A stretch of DNA of 64,000 nt from Triatoma infestans (lineage: Eukaryota > Arthropoda > Insecta > Hemiptera > Reduviidae), in NCBI GenBank assembly GCA_011037195.1, contig JAAEAF010000090.1, forward strand, positions 186,001 to 250,000, written 5' to 3'. The notes under the pieces were generated by a model. The model did no database searches, was not told the origin of the DNA, and saw only the letters and a program-made list of their open reading frames with translations. Made by a program: the position numbers and the translations under genes. Below are positions 11,026-22,234 of this stretch, piece after piece. The first letter of the stretch is position 1. Each line of letters starts with the position of its first letter.

Positions 11026-12400
11026 TGTTACAAACATGTTTCGCGCGGGGGGTCTCTCCCTGGCGATGACTGCTGGCAGAATAGTCTCTTTATTGTAAGC
11101 TAGTCTATGTTAGAATAGGTAGATGTAAGTTAGTGTAAGTAGTAAGAATAATTAGAGATTGTGTAGGTTACATCCGGTATTGCGGACCCAGCCACATTTT
11201 CAACAATTGTATAGGTTAGTTTAGATATAGTAGTAAAACTATTGCAGTCAATAAGTTGACGAAAGGAGACACCAGCAGCAGCAGCATCACGGCAGTAAGG
11301 CCATAAATGCGCATACGTGCAAGAGCAAAAAAGAAGAGGACGTCCGGACGGTTGGAGGAGAGAAGTCAGTGAGAGCCCTCAGGGTGTGAGGCGAGGAAAA
11401 GAAAATGTTGGCATTTTTATAAGTTTCTTTTTTTACTAAGTATCAGAGATGTAGGACAGCAAGCGGCGTAGTCGGATTCGCAGTGGAAGGAAAAAAAAGA
11501 AGAAGAGCGCAAACCAACAGGTGCTTGTGTATGTGTGTCCTTAACAGACTAACTACTGTGATACAGAAAAATTAATTTTGGTATTCCGAACTAATACCTT
11601 ACCTCCAGGCCGGGGTTAAAAGGAAAAGAAAAATTATCGGATTCTTGTTTTGTTTATACATTTAGTTATTTATTTCCTTTCTTTTATTATTAAAGTGAAG
11701 GACGGTATTTATTCCGTAGTACCCAATTTTATAGCATTTAGTATTTTTCAGGGTTTCTTTTTTTTTGTTTTTTCCTTTGTAAGAAGATTTATTTTATCAG
11801 TTCCTTATTTTCAGTGTATCATTACTTACTTTATCACTTAATTTTGCTACTTTAATTTTTCTTTTGTGGCTTTATAGGTTACTAAGATATTTTATAGCAG
11901 AAATTCAATTAAGGTTAATCCCACTTTTTGTTTCTTTTATTTGTTTTCTAACCAATGTAATTAGAGAAGAATAATGTAATTATACGTTTGTGCACCAGCA
12001 GTCAATTAAGTATTGATTTTTCTTTCCTCTTTTCCTATATTTGATTTTTTTTTTCATTCAGACTGGAAACATATATGTAGCCAAAGAAGTCCAACCAGCA
12101 AGTAATAGCCAAGTAGATAGCATTCTGCGCTTGTAATTAGGGCGTCGTGGGTTCGATTCACGACCCAGCAACTAATTTTTTTTTCTTTCTCTCTAATTTA
12201 TTTCACGATCTTACTTTACACCGATCCATCTTTTCCTTTCTTTTTTTATATTTTATTGATTTTTATTATGTATATATATTTTTATATATATTTATTTTTT
12301 CCGATTATTAGTTCTCATACCATATTATTTCCTGAACCCCCCATTATTTTCCACTGAGCTGCTGCAAAATTTGTTCACTTATCAAGAAATAAGTGTAACA
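11026..12400 (+). repeat. 5' LTR of LTR-A element
   Basis: 1375 bp with inverted ends TGTTAC and GTAACA. Its last 340 bp recur at 12757-13486 (interrupted there by a solo LTR). It contains a tRNA-like core near its 3' part. A promoter is presumed but no clear start can be placed. Confidence 0.75.
12105..12170 (+). repeat. tRNA-like core inside 5' LTR
   Basis: An A-box-like TAGCCAAGTAGATAGC at 12106-12121, a CTTGTAA loop (threonine-type TGT anticodon) at 12130-12136 and a B-box-like GTGGGTTCGATTCAC at 12147-12161 occur in tRNA order and spacing, ending ACCCAGCA. The T stem pairs. The anticodon stem does not pair well, so this is not called as a tRNA gene. Confidence 0.55.
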
Positions 12401-12402
12401 AT

Positions 12403-12421
12403 TTGACGCCCAACGAGGGGG
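12403..12421 (+). promoter_or_regulatory. Primer-binding site of LTR-A element
   Basis: TTGACGCCCAACGAGGGGG begins 2 bp after the LTR end. It resembles the TGGCGCCCAACGTGGGG-type sites found behind LTRs, where a host tRNA 3' end primes minus-strand DNA synthesis. The priming tRNA is not assigned. Confidence 0.6.
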
Positions 12422-12461
12422 CTCCTTTTAAGATACAAGTAATTTTGGACGCATTCTTACA

Positions 12462-12755
12462 GTGTCAAGCAGATCTCCAGTAGAGACGGCGGAACAGAGA
12501 CTGCTTGATGAGCTGTTGGAAGATGTGTCCATCAGATGGCCAACAGTTCCGGAACAGAGTGCACGGGCTAGACCAGCATATCCCCAACCAACAAGAGACC
12601 CGAAATTATACAAGTGCTATCTCACTTTCTCGGGCGAACATTCTTTAGGTAATTTCTTGGACGAAGTAGAGGACAGGATGAGTGCCAGGGGTCTTTCAAA
12701 GGAAGATTTGTTCCGGGGGCATCCGATTTGCTCTCAGGCACTGCCAATGTCACTG
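12462..12755 (+). pseudogene. Gypsy gag N-terminal fragment
   Basis: The open frame reads KCYLTFSGEHSLGNFLDEVE and continues with ARGLSKEDLFR, matching the capsid-domain start of insect Gypsy Gag (usual pattern: KWxIxFxGxxxxLSVxxFLExVEEL). It stops making sense at about 12750, where LTR sequence begins, so Gag is cut after about 95 residues. A related gag starts at about 25699 in element G2. Confidence 0.65.
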
Positions 12756-12756
12756 G

Positions 12757-13486
12757 ATACGCATATGTAGCCAAGGTGAGACCAACCAGCAAGAAACTGG
12801 ATAGCTAAGTGGATAGCATGCTGCGCTTGTAAGTAGGGCGTCCGTGGGTTCGAACCACAACCCAGCCCACTAATTTTTTTTTTTCTTTTTCTCTCTCTAA
12901 TTTATTTCACGAACTTACTTTCCACCGATCCATCCTTTCCTTTCTTTTTTTTAATTTTAATGATTATTATTATATATTGTAACGTTTTTCCCTCTAAACT
13001 AGCTACTGCAACTAGTTTTAAGTGGGTTCGTATAGAATAAAATACTCTAAACTTCAATAAAGAAAACACCAATTTATTGTTATACACAATAAATTACAAA
13101 ATACAACACTTAATAATAATTACTTCACAGTTTAAACCACAAAGTTCACTTTGTTCACTTTTTATACACTTTTCACAAACTAGTAACTTCGTTTGTAACT
13201 GGAAACTCCCTCAACTCTCTGCGGTCCCGTGGGGAATCTTCTGGAACTTCCTCGATTCTTCTAGAGAAAACTAGAGCGCCGGCAGCGCTTCCCAGCGGCC
13301 ACTAGGAGAACCTTAGGTACCTGCCTTCTCTCCTAGATGGCACTACTGGCTGCGTTACAATATATATTTTTTTATATGTTTATTTTTTCCGATTATTAAT
13401 TCTCATACCATATTATTTTCTGAACCCCCCCATTCTCCTCTGAGCTGCCGCAAAATTTGTTCACTTAACGAGAAATAAGTGTAACA
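12757..13486 (+). repeat. Partial 3' LTR of LTR-A, split by a solo LTR
   Basis: Aligns with 12070-12400 of the left LTR on both sides of the insert at 12978-13359. It repeats the tRNA-like core: A-box-like TAGCTAAGTGGATAGC at 12802-12817, CTTGTAA at 12826-12832 and GTGGGTTCGAACCAC at 12844-12858. Confidence 0.75.
12978..13359. mobile_element. Solo LTR (382 bp) inside the 3' LTR
   Basis: Begins TGTAACG and ends CGTTACA, with ATAT on both sides (12974-12977 and 13360-13363) as target duplication. It interrupts sequence that is continuous in the left LTR. No internal coding sequence is present. This is what recombination between the two LTRs of a former full element leaves behind. Confidence 0.8.
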
Positions 13487-13593
13487 TTCTCATAACAATG
13501 AAAATAAACATTTTGCTACATTACTTGATCTTTTGTCAGCTTACTTTTGATTGTCAATAATATTAGGTTCCTCATAAATTAGGCATCGCAATC

Positions 13594-14426
13594 ATGCCAA
13601 ACGCCAAACTTATTTACTAACGCGGAGTACACCGACATGGTTTTGCGTACGATGCCGTTCGTGGTGAGGAATACCGAACGCTTTTTCCGACACGACATGT
13701 ACCTGACTGGAGAACAATAGTAAGAGCGATAGGATTTTACGAGAAACTGGCAAAACTCAGAACCAAGCAGGCAGTATACCTGGTAGGGAAAACTATCGGA
13801 TGCAGACTGATACAATTTTGACGGTATATAAAATTCTGTGCTATGGACGGATGAGGCAACATTTAAACGGCCAGGTATTTTTAATTATCACAATAATCAC
13901 ATTTGGTCCCAGGAGAATCCACATGCAATTAGAATATCCTACTATCAACACCAGTTCAGTGTTAATGTTTCGTTGGGTATTTTGGGGAGATATCTTTTAG
14001 ATCCCATAATTTTGCCACAGCGTCTCGCGCAACTACTTTCAATTTCTTGAAAATGATTTACTAACATCCCTTGAAGATATTCCTCTTCGAGCAAGGACAG
14101 AAGTATGGTGGCAGATGTACGGATGTCCTGCCCACGGTGGAAGAGCAATAATATCCTGGCTGGAGACAATTATCCGCAAAGGTGATATGGCCCTGTACCG
14201 TGGCCGCCGAGGAGCCCAGACTTAACGCCACTTGAATTCTATTTGTGAAACAAAGCTTTATTCTACTTCCATCGAGAGCAGGGAACAACTAATTGGAAGA
14301 ATCACAGTTGCGAGCGATGAATTGAGGCAGAATGCTCAAGAAATAAGAACTGCAACCTCGTCAGTCGTAAAACGGAGCAGGTTATGTATAAGAGAAGAAG
14401 GAGGGCAAGTCGAACAATTTTTATAG
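13594..14426 (+). pseudogene. Mariner/Tc1-like transposase with DUF4817-type N-terminus, broken
   Basis: The start MPNAKLIY(stop)RGV corresponds to the DUF4817 helix-turn-helix seen in insect mariner-like transposases. A later stretch reads ILWTDEATFKRPGIFNYHN, which holds the first catalytic Asp. Near 14200 another frame gives WPPRSPDLTPLEFYL with the third catalytic acidic residue. The frame ends QVEQFL at 14426. Several frameshifts and stops are present. A second, more decayed copy lies at 40972-41955 and begins with the same MPxxFTNAE-type start. Confidence 0.75.
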
Positions 14427-15203
14427 CGATTTTAGGTAGGCATCTACCTGGTGTATTTTATTGTTACTGTATTTTTTACTTCCGTTTTATTAAATAGTAA
14501 TTGTTCAAAACTGGTTATTTTCTTTTTGTTCCTTCTCCAAAAATTGACATACGAGGAAATTAATAATTTGATATCAGTGAAAAGTCGGTTACGCAACTTC
14601 CCAGTTTTCCGCATTTGCATCCCTCCGTTCGGGGTAGGGTAGTACTGAAAAATTCCATATAGTCTTGAAGCTCAATAAATGCGCAACTTTTTCTATATCT
14701 GGCTCCTTGATTCATTAATCATTGGAAAAATACAGTTGAAAATTTTAACAAAAATCATTGAGAACGAATTTTTTATACATTAAAGTAAAAATTTTATGGT
14801 TTATAAGAAACGTTTTGAGGCTGTGGGCTAAGCAAATTTATAGGAACTTTAATGCTCTTTCGTTTGGAACAAACAGGTTTGTTGTAGGAAAAGAAAAGAA
14901 AAGCCTTTGTTGGGCCAATGGGTTGTTCGGTAACTGATCTTTCTAGTATCTCCAATGATTCGCTTCTTTTTTTTTTAAAGATTTCAAAGTTTAGATCTTT
15001 TCCGTTCATATGCTATTGTATCATTTTATCACTTTAGCGATTTATATGAAACTTTATGTTTAGTCCCTTAAATGAATTGGTATAATCAAAATGAGGCAGT
15101 TTATCAGTGTAAAATTAATAAATGTTAGAAAATTTTAACAGTTTGTCAAAGGTTTATACAAATGTGCAATTAAATTATTTGGTTGACATTATTAATGAAG
15201 TAT

Positions 15204-18200
15204 CTAATAAAATTTATTACAATTCTGCTCAGATAGAAAGGCAGAAATGGTACAACAAGAAGTGTGTAGTAAATGGTAGAGCGCAATGGATATTACCTGA
15301 CCACAAATGACACAAGGCTCATTCATTTTTAACTTGAAAGCAGTATTATTTGCATATAGATTTAATTCTTCGAGGTTAGAGACTCTTAGTTGGCTTGTTA
15401 ATCTCTGTTTCTGGATCTGGACCCGGAATGTGAGGTATAGCTCAGGGTGACCATAGTTGAAATTGGTAATGCATCTATAAATTGGGTTTCTCCTGGAATT
15501 CAGAACTCTATCGATGTCAATGGAAATAAGGTGATTTCGCATTTTTTCCAACATAACTTCCTTAAGTCCAATTAATCCGTTGGTGAGGATTTGTGAAAAG
15601 TCTTTGTCACAGCCAATACGTGCAACAACTGTCCTGATCTGTGTGACCCAATTATAATCTGACGACCGATTTTTGGAGCCTCTCTCTAGTGAAATCAGTC
15701 GTGCAAGACACAACCGTGGCAGCCTTTCCTCAGATAAACGTGACAATTTCGTCCAGAAGTTTATTACTTTTTTTAGGATTATCAATTTTAAGGGGAACCG
15801 ACCAGTCTCCAGACGAACAACATGATTTGGAGTGCTCCTGGACCAGAAGAGAAAAGATTTGAAGAATTTTAACTGAACCGCCTCTATTGCATCTAAGTAC
15901 CTGAGAGCCCATACCTCAGAGGCATATAACAGAGTTGAAGACACCAGGGCGTCGAATAATGCAGTTTTAGTTTTCCAGTCATCACTTTTGCCTTTTCTTA
16001 AAATTTCTTTCACTTTGGCACTTGCTATGGAAGATTTTTGTATGAAATGATCCATTGCCTTTTGGTATTTCCCTGTAGACGAAAGTGGTAATCCAAGATA
16101 CGTGTAAGTTTTGGTGTACTCCAAACGCACATTATGCCAATACAGAGGTTTCAACTGCTTCGTTCTTGGAGATTTGTGAAAGACCATGATTTTAGACTTG
16201 TCGGGGTTTAGGGTTAACACGTTGTTCCCACAATATTGCTCAAGGATTTTCAGTTTTTTTTGTGCCTCTTGCCAGGAGTTACTCAAAAGAACAATGTCGT
16301 CTGCCAGCAGGAGCATTGCTACTTCCTTCTTCTCATTAATGCTGACACCGGTTGCACCACTATCCTGAAAGTATTTCACAATGTCAGAGATAAACAGAAT
16401 GAAGAGGGCTGGGCTGAGGCTTTCACCTTGCAATAATCCTGTGGTAATATCAATCTCATCCGATAAGTTGTTCCCTACTGAGATATGCATAACTGCATCG
16501 TCATATAGCGCCTTCATTATCCTGAGAAGTTTTCCTCCGACACCTATTGAATACATTTTTTCCCATAACAAGTTATGGTTTACGGAGTCAAATGCCTTCT
16601 TCAGGTCGACGAATGTTGCATAGATGTAACTGCCTTTATTCCTTAGATTAATACAAATCAGTGACCTAAGTGTAAACAGGTGATCAATACAACCTCTTCC
16701 AGCTCTAAAGCCAGCTTGCTCTTCAGGGATCACTCTTTCTGTTTCAGCCCATAACATGAGTCTATTCGTTAGAACACTTGTAAATAGTTTGGTAGTCGTG
16801 TTGATGAGTGAAATTCCCCTGTAATTGTCAGGATCCAATCTGTCACCTTTCTTGTATATCAGATGCAGTTTTGACTTTGTCCAGGCTTTAGGTGGTTTCT
16901 CTGAGTGCAATATATGGTTGAATAGGTTTAAAAGGTAATGTTCCCATTGTGGGGTAAGGTTCTTGAACACTTCATAGATGATGTTATCTATTCCTGCAGA
17001 TTTGCTATTCTTGCTGCTTAGGATACAGTGTTGAAGTTCTTCCAGTGATATATCCATGTCTGTGAGTGGGTGGGTTGCGGTATAGAATAGTGTATCTCGT
17101 ACTTGTTTTGGTCCATGTAGTGCTTGGTAAAAACTGGTCCATTCGGTCAATCCTATTTTATTAGGCTGATGGTGGAATGGTTTTAATAACTTTACTGTTT
17201 TCCAAAACTCACGACTGTTTCTGACATCCTGAAGGTTTTTAATAATAAAAAGTCTGTATTCCACCTTCTTATCCGTTATCATTTTCCGGTAACTGTTTCT
17301 GATTTTCAGATATTCATCAAGAGTATCTGCTGAGAATTTATTTCTTACCAGCTCACGGTACTTTTTATTAAGTGTCCTTTTATAATTCTTGCACTCCAAG
17401 TCGTACCAGTGTTGTTTAGCGAGAAATAGAGACTTGCCTTTCGTTTTCCGTTGTAGCAATAAGCCTGCCTGAGACAAGCCCTCATACATAGCTTCAATGA
17501 AGTTATTATGAAGACAATTACCATCCTCGCTGTAGAAATAAATTCTACTTGAATAAGACAAGAATACGTTGAAATCTGTTAGTTTGTTTTCATCCCAATG
17601 TATATACTTAGCCAGAAGAGAAGGTGGGTTTTCTATTTGCAGGTTGAATAGGTTGGGGTTTGGAAGCTGTAAAGTAGTAATACAAGCAGAGTGGTCTAGG
17701 ATCTCCGAGCATACTGTCACTCTCATATCTTCAAAAATACGAAAGCAATTTTCATTGATCCACACAAGGTCGATAGTGCTTCTCCCAAGGTTTGAAATAA
17801 AAGTGTATTTTCCTGGTCTGTCAGAGATTGAACGGCCATTACACAATACTAAGCCAAGAGATTCAAAGATTTCAACAAGGACTTTACCACGCCTATTGAC
17901 ATTACTGTGGTTGCTTTGCCGGGTCTCGTAAAGATTTGAGTTTAGCAGGAAATCCTCTTCTAACTCATTTAAGCATCCAACATGGCTATTGAAATCTCCA
18001 TTTATAACCAAACAAGTATCTGGGAAGTTATTAATAATGTTGAGAATTGTATAGTTAAGATTTTCCACACAAGTATCAAAATCGCAACCAGGGGGCAAGT
18101 AAATATTTCCTACAGTTATAAGATCAGCACCAATTTTAATATTAACAAATATCCAGTAACGCGTAGTTTCGACGAGTGTTACCGTTCCAGAGAATTTGTT

Positions 18201-18515
18201 ATTGACGAGTGTTATCAATCCGCCACTAGCTCTGCCTGTTATATTTGTCTTAATTGCGTTGCTGGAGAATGGCATGAAATCATGTAGCCAAGTTGGGAGG
18301 CTGAATTCGTTAGTAGTTAACCATGTCTCAACAAAGCATATAACTGAGCTCTTCTTCAGAATCTCACACTCGTTCTCATTGAGATTAAATACGTTTCTGT
18401 ACCCGTTGATATTACAAAATAAAATATGAAGCTTGTTGTTAGTGTACGCATTATCCTCGCCTAAGTTGCAGTATCCACTAGATCCCGTCCGCCAAGGGGT
18501 CCCCGAGGGAGGTGG
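15204..18515 (-). CDS. LINE L2 ORF2: endonuclease-reverse transcriptase, open
   Basis: An uninterrupted frame of 1103 codons follows the ORF1 stop TGA (18516-18518) in the same frame. The first ATG is at 18275, but the endonuclease domain starts upstream of it (LHILFCNINGYRN, then CFVETWL), so the ATG at 18275 would truncate the enzyme. Later motifs are INGDFNSHVG, SAGIDNIIYEVFK, FVDLKKAFDSVNH, LLQGESLSPALF and LLLADDIVLL (Leu-Ala-Asp-Asp in place of Tyr-Ala-Asp-Asp). The C-terminus carries CVICGQ...H...C. Length and order fit an active-type LINE protein. Expression probably depends on ORF1 readthrough or reinitiation. Confidence 0.9.
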   Translation of the reverse strand, partial: PPPSGTPWRTGSSGYCNLGEDNAYTNNKLHILFCNINGYRNVFNLNENECEILKKSSVICFVETWLTTNEFSLPTWLHDFMPFSSNAIKTNITGRASGGLITLVNNKFSGTVTLVETTRYWIFVNIKIGADLITVGNIYLPPGCDFDTCVENLNYTILNIINNFPDTCLVINGDFNSHVGCLNELEEDFLLNSNLYETRQSNHSNVNRRGKVLVEIFESLGLVLCNGRSISDRPGKYTFISNLGRSTIDLVWINENCFRIFEDMRVTVCSEILDHSACITTLQLPNPNLFNLQIENPPSLLAKYIHWDENKLTDFNVFLSYSSRIYFYSEDGNCLHNNFIEAMYEGLSQAGLLLQRKTKGKSLFLAKQHWYDLECKNYKRTLNKKYRELVRNKFSADTLDEYLKIRNSYRKMITDKKVEYRLFIIKNLQDVRNSREFWKTVKLLKPFHHQPNKIGLTEWTSFYQALHGPKQVRDTLFYTATHPLTDMDISLEELQHCILSSKNSKSAGIDNIIYEVFKNLTPQWEHYLLNLFNHILHSEKPPKAWTKSKLHLIYKKGDRLDPDNYRGISLINTTTKLFTSVLTNRLMLWAETERVIPEEQAGFRAGRGCIDHLFTLRSLICINLRNKGSYIYATFVDLKKAFDSVNHNLLWEKMYSIGVGGKLLRIMKALYDDAVMHISVGNNLSDEIDITTGLLQGESLSPALFILFISDIVKYFQDSGATGVSINEKKEVAMLLLADDIVLLSNSWQEAQKKLKILEQYCGNNVLTLNPDKSKIMVFHKSPRTKQLKPLYWHNVRLEYTKTYTYLGLPLSSTGKYQKAMDHFIQKSSIASAKVKEILRKGKSDDWKTKTALFDALVSSTLLYASEVWALRYLDAIEAVQLKFFKSFLFWSRSTPNHVVRLETGRFPLKLIILKKVINFWTKLSRLSEERLPRLCLARLISLERGSKNRSSDYNWVTQIRTVVARIGCDKDFSQILTNGLIGLKEVMLEKMRNHLISIDIDRVLNSRRNPIYRCITNFNYGHPELYLTFRVQIQKQRLTSQLRVSNLEELNLYANNTAFKLKMNEPCVICGQVISIALYHLLHTSCCTISAFLSEQNCNKFY

Positions 18516-19197
18516 TCAGGAAGTCTGATCAGTTTTAGAACTTGTTGGACGGTATTTAAATCTCTCCAACTGTTCTGCAGCTTTCCTTTTTTTGGACGAC
18601 TCTTCGTTAAGCTTCATTGAGGTAGAGTCATTGTCGGCATCACCTTCAACGAATTCTTTTATTAATTTGGCGACCTCATTATTACTATACAGGCTACCCC
18701 TTACTTTAAAAAATCCCTTTCTGTATGACGCATTGACATCGATGACGCTTTATGAGTTGCAAATAAATTTGTTTCCCTTCCTCTCGTTCCTCTGGGGTCT
18801 TATCATGACTTATAAAGACATTTTTATTTTTTAAGGAATCCCTATTTTTAAAGATGTCCCTTTTTAGATTATTATTATTCAAAGATACTAAGATTGGGCC
18901 TTTTCCCAATCTAAAACAATTATTTATAGCGTAATCGGGGATCGTGATGTCAACATCACTGAAAGTATCCTTAACCTTTTCTAAAACGTTTTCATTTTCA
19001 GTAATCGGGAGATTATGTATGAGAAAATTGTTTTTCCTTAACTGCTGCTTTAAGAATAAAACTTCTTTTTCCAGACGGGTATTTCTTTCTTCCAGGCTAA
19101 CACAAGTATTTTTTAATTCTGCCAATTCTTTTATTAGATCTGCCATTAGCGCATTATTATTCTCTAAAGAGACGGTCATATCTTGAATCGCCTTCAT
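18516..19197 (-). pseudogene. LINE L2 ORF1: coiled-coil, FP-like nucleic-acid-binding protein, one frameshift
   Basis: MKAIQDMTVSLENNNALMAD starts a heptad-like coiled coil of about 50 residues. An RRM/FP-like segment follows with NFLIHNLPITENENV, INNCFRLGKGPILVSL and FISHDKTPEERE. A frame change in an A/T run near 18706 separates this 163-codon part from a 60-codon tail that begins VRGSLYSNNEVAKLIKEF and ends in a Lys/Arg-rich segment before TGA at 18516-18518. The tail, the TGA and ORF2 share one frame. Family role: binds element RNA as a chaperone and forms the RNP. Confidence 0.8.
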
Positions 19198-19690
19198 GAT
19201 ATGTCGTTTACCATCGTGAGTATACCATTTTATATTATATTATAAAATAAACTTAGTCTGACGAAGTATATTATTAGCAGGAGAGAACGACACAGACTCT
19301 ATTGAAGCTAGAGGTTCACTGAAGATAATTCTGTGACAAATCAATACTACGTTCAATAAATGGAGAGGGGTCAGCGCATGCGTGATGGAGAAATGATAAC
19401 TGATGGCTGACTCACCTGACTCTAAATAGCTCTCTTCTTTATTTCTTTCTACGATCAAATCTTCTCAACGGCACAGAACTAATCACTGAAAGTTCGCACT
19501 AATATTCTTAGACTATAAGTGCGGGCTATTGCAAAGTTTAAGCACGGTGACTGGACTACAACTCATATAACTTTAATGATTATACGGACACGATACGTAC
19601 TCCTTCACAACTAGAGGTGGACTCCATACATTGTATGTATATATAATCAATCAATACAATTTTATTTACAAATTTTATATACATATTTAC

Positions 19691-22234
19691 AGTTGACGTT
19701 GAAGTTCCAATGTATAAAGATTACACCCTTCAACACAAATGAAACTGATATATATTATTGGGGATACAATGCAGGGAAAAAGAAGGAAAAACTCGCCCAA
19801 TTTAAGGCTATTATTAATTTCAAAGATAATTGGTTAATAATAAATAAAACAAAAATTCCGTTCATCGATACACATACAACTACACAAATTAATACAATTC
19901 AGACGCGCATGTTACCACAGAAGCTTGCACTCAGACACAAAATCACCATCCCGGCACGCACCCATTTAGTTAAGCACGCATCCATACATTACACAACAAA
20001 ATCCCTAATTCCAAAATTTTACTCACACAAATGAATCTCCTCTAAAGGGAGTTTATTTACCGACTACATTGACAACTGTCTCAGATCACACATGTACCAT
20101 TAACTTAATAAATACAACGCAACATGACATCACAATTACTAAACACTTCCCTTTAGCATACATCGAATATAATCCCGAAATATGCGATAAACCGAACACT
20201 TCCAATATCCACTCAATACAAGAATTGACACCTACAAAAAATCTAAATTGTCCGCCTTCCAACAAGAACTCAGACTCAAACTCACACACCTACCGACACA
20301 TGAAACAGACAAAATCATACGCGCCATGTCACCATTCTATGATACATTCACGCACGACAAAAATTTTAAAACTAAATTTACAGACATTAAACATTACATA
20401 GGTACAAAGGGCATGCTCCAGTTCGCAGCAGACCCTATGAATTAGCTCATTCTGAAGCGCCAATCCTAAAGACGCTCATTCAAGACCATTTAGAGAGCGG
20501 CATCATCGAGCCAAATACAAGTAACTGGTCTCATCCAGTAATACTTGTCAAAAAGAAACACACTCACAACACCCACATTCACACAAACAACATCACACAA
20601 CTATGCAAACAGTACCGCTTCGTAGTAGATTTACGAAAACTAAACGACATAACCACTGCAGAAATTTACCCTCTTCCCGACATTCAATACATTCTTTCAA
20701 CATTAAATAACTGTAAATACTTCACAACACTAGACATTTCTAACGCATTTCACAGCATACAACTCAACAAACGGTCACAAGAAAAAACCACTTTCACAAC
20801 ACAATTCGGAACCTACAAATTCCTCTCCTTATCCTTTGGTTTGAAGAACGCCTCAAGCACATATTAGAAATATATGGACGGTTTGCTTTCAGGCTATACA
20901 GGCGAATTGTGCCACACCTTCATAGATAAGATACTCATTTTTCGCGGAAACACATTCTCAGAACACTTAGACACAATACACAAAATCCTTGTCAGACTAC
21001 AACAAGGCAATCTCTGCATTGACCTCAACAATTGTCAACTTTTTACACAAGAGTGCAAATATTTAGGATACACAATCACCACATCGGGTATTTCTCCAGA
21101 TAATGATAAATTAAGAGAATACCCAGTTCCCAAGAAATTGAAAGACGTTCGAGCATTTCTAGGCTTTGGGCTTTTACTGAAAATTTATACATAATATTGC
21201 AGAAATATCCAAACCACTTACAGACCTCACAAAGAAACACACAAAATTCGAATGGACTACCGAACGTCGAAACGCCTTTGACACATTAAAGCAAACGTTA
21301 ATTTCACCGCCAGTATTAGCTTACCCAAACTATGATCACGAGTTCATTCCAACTATGGATAGGTATTTCTGCAATTCTAAGCCAGAAAAGTAATAATAAT
21401 GAAAGACCTATTGCTTTTGCATCACGTATCCTATCCTATTAAACTTTGCACTACGGAGAGAGAACTACTTGCAATTTTATACGGTTGCAAGCAATATCGT
21501 TATATCCTCTATGGATACAGATTTAAAATTATAACTGATCATTCTGCATTGCAATGGCTTAAAAATATAAAAGATCCACATTCTAAACAGTACCGTTGGT
21601 CACTTAAGTTAAGTGAGTTCGATTTTTATATAGAACATCGATCCGGGAAACATATCGCTCATGCTGACGCACTGAGCAGATATATTTCTCATATTCATGC
21701 AGAATCACCAAATGAATTGTTTCCAGTCATTGATTTCATTGAAATTGTCCAATTACACACATTATTATCAACAGTTATTAAAAACTGAGAACTATATAAG
21801 ATGAGCAAGATTTTATAAGATACAAAAAAGACCAAAGTATACTAGTCCCGCAGAACTTAAGAGACACAGTATTACGTCTTTATCATGACAACCCCCTATA
21901 CGCGCACATTATGGCCGACAAAAAACTCTTGAACGAGTTAAAACTCAAGCTATCACAAGACGTCGATACTTATGTAAAGACATGTCATAGCTGTGCAACA
22001 AGAAAAATAAAGAATTACAAACCCCCAATTGGTAATTTCCAAGAACCCGCAAATGTCTGGCAGGCTATTTCTATGGACATCGTAGGCCCACTAAAAATAT
22101 CTGTTAACGAACAAACCGGAGAACAGTATAAACATATTCTCACAATTATATGTCAGTTTTCGAGATACTTAGAAGTTTTTCCGCTAATCGACCAGAAATC
22201 AGAAACTATAGAGCGCATATTGGTCAATGAAATT
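19691..22234 (+). pseudogene. G1 Pol: protease end, RT, RNase H, integrase start
   Basis: The RT region contains YRFVVDLRKLNDITTAEIYP, LDISNAFHSIQL and SLSFGLKNA. The catalytic box has decayed to TFIDKILIF, where YIDDILIF would be expected. The RNase H region reads ELLAILYGCKQYRYILYGYR and ITDHSALQWL at 21399-21788. The integrase begins near 21890 with a His-Cys finger (CHSCATRK) and WQAISMDIVGPL, holding the first catalytic Asp. Frame changes occur near 20050, 20450, 20865, 21180-21400 and 21790-21900. The protein is dead. Confidence 0.85.

Larger units (their letters stand above)
11026..13486 (+). mobile_element. Gypsy-type LTR element (LTR-A), mostly deleted
   Basis: A left LTR (11026-12400) with TGTTAC/GTAACA ends is followed by a primer-binding-like site (12403-12421) and a gag start (12462 to about 12750). 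The gag then runs abruptly into the 3' portion of a second LTR copy that ends at GTAACA (13481-13486). Everything from mid-gag through pol and the first part of the 3' LTR is gone. No target duplication is evident. The element lies inside mariner-like element 1. Confidence 0.75.
9419..14890 (+). mobile_element. Mariner/Tc1-like DNA transposon 1, invaded and right-truncated
   Basis: The left end is CAGGGTGTACAC at 9419, next to a TA (9417-9418), the expected mariner target. Sequence at about 9590-9995 returns inverted at about 14497-14890, so the element has long terminal inverted repeats of at least 390 bp. Between them lie transposase remains at 13594-14426 (+). The internal part from about 10000 to 13490 is occupied by a LINE fragment and an LTR element. 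The outermost 170 bp of the right repeat are missing at the border with LINE L2. Confidence 0.75.
14891..19690 (-). mobile_element. LINE L2 (minus), nearly intact
   Basis: A complete-looking non-LTR retrotransposon: leader (about 19690-19198), ORF1 (19197-18516), ORF2 (18515-15204), a 3' UTR of about 310 bp and a CTTTT-type simple-repeat tail next to the broken mariner-like element. ORF2 has no internal stop. ORF1 has one frameshift in a T run. This is the best-preserved LINE of the window. Its exact 5' end is not defined; Gypsy pol remains begin at about 19690. Confidence 0.85.

Noticed and set aside
12105..12170. Functional tRNA-Thr gene
   Set aside because: A-box, loop and B-box are present, but the anticodon stem does not pair and the sequence is embedded in both copies of an LTR. 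Treated as tRNA-like core.
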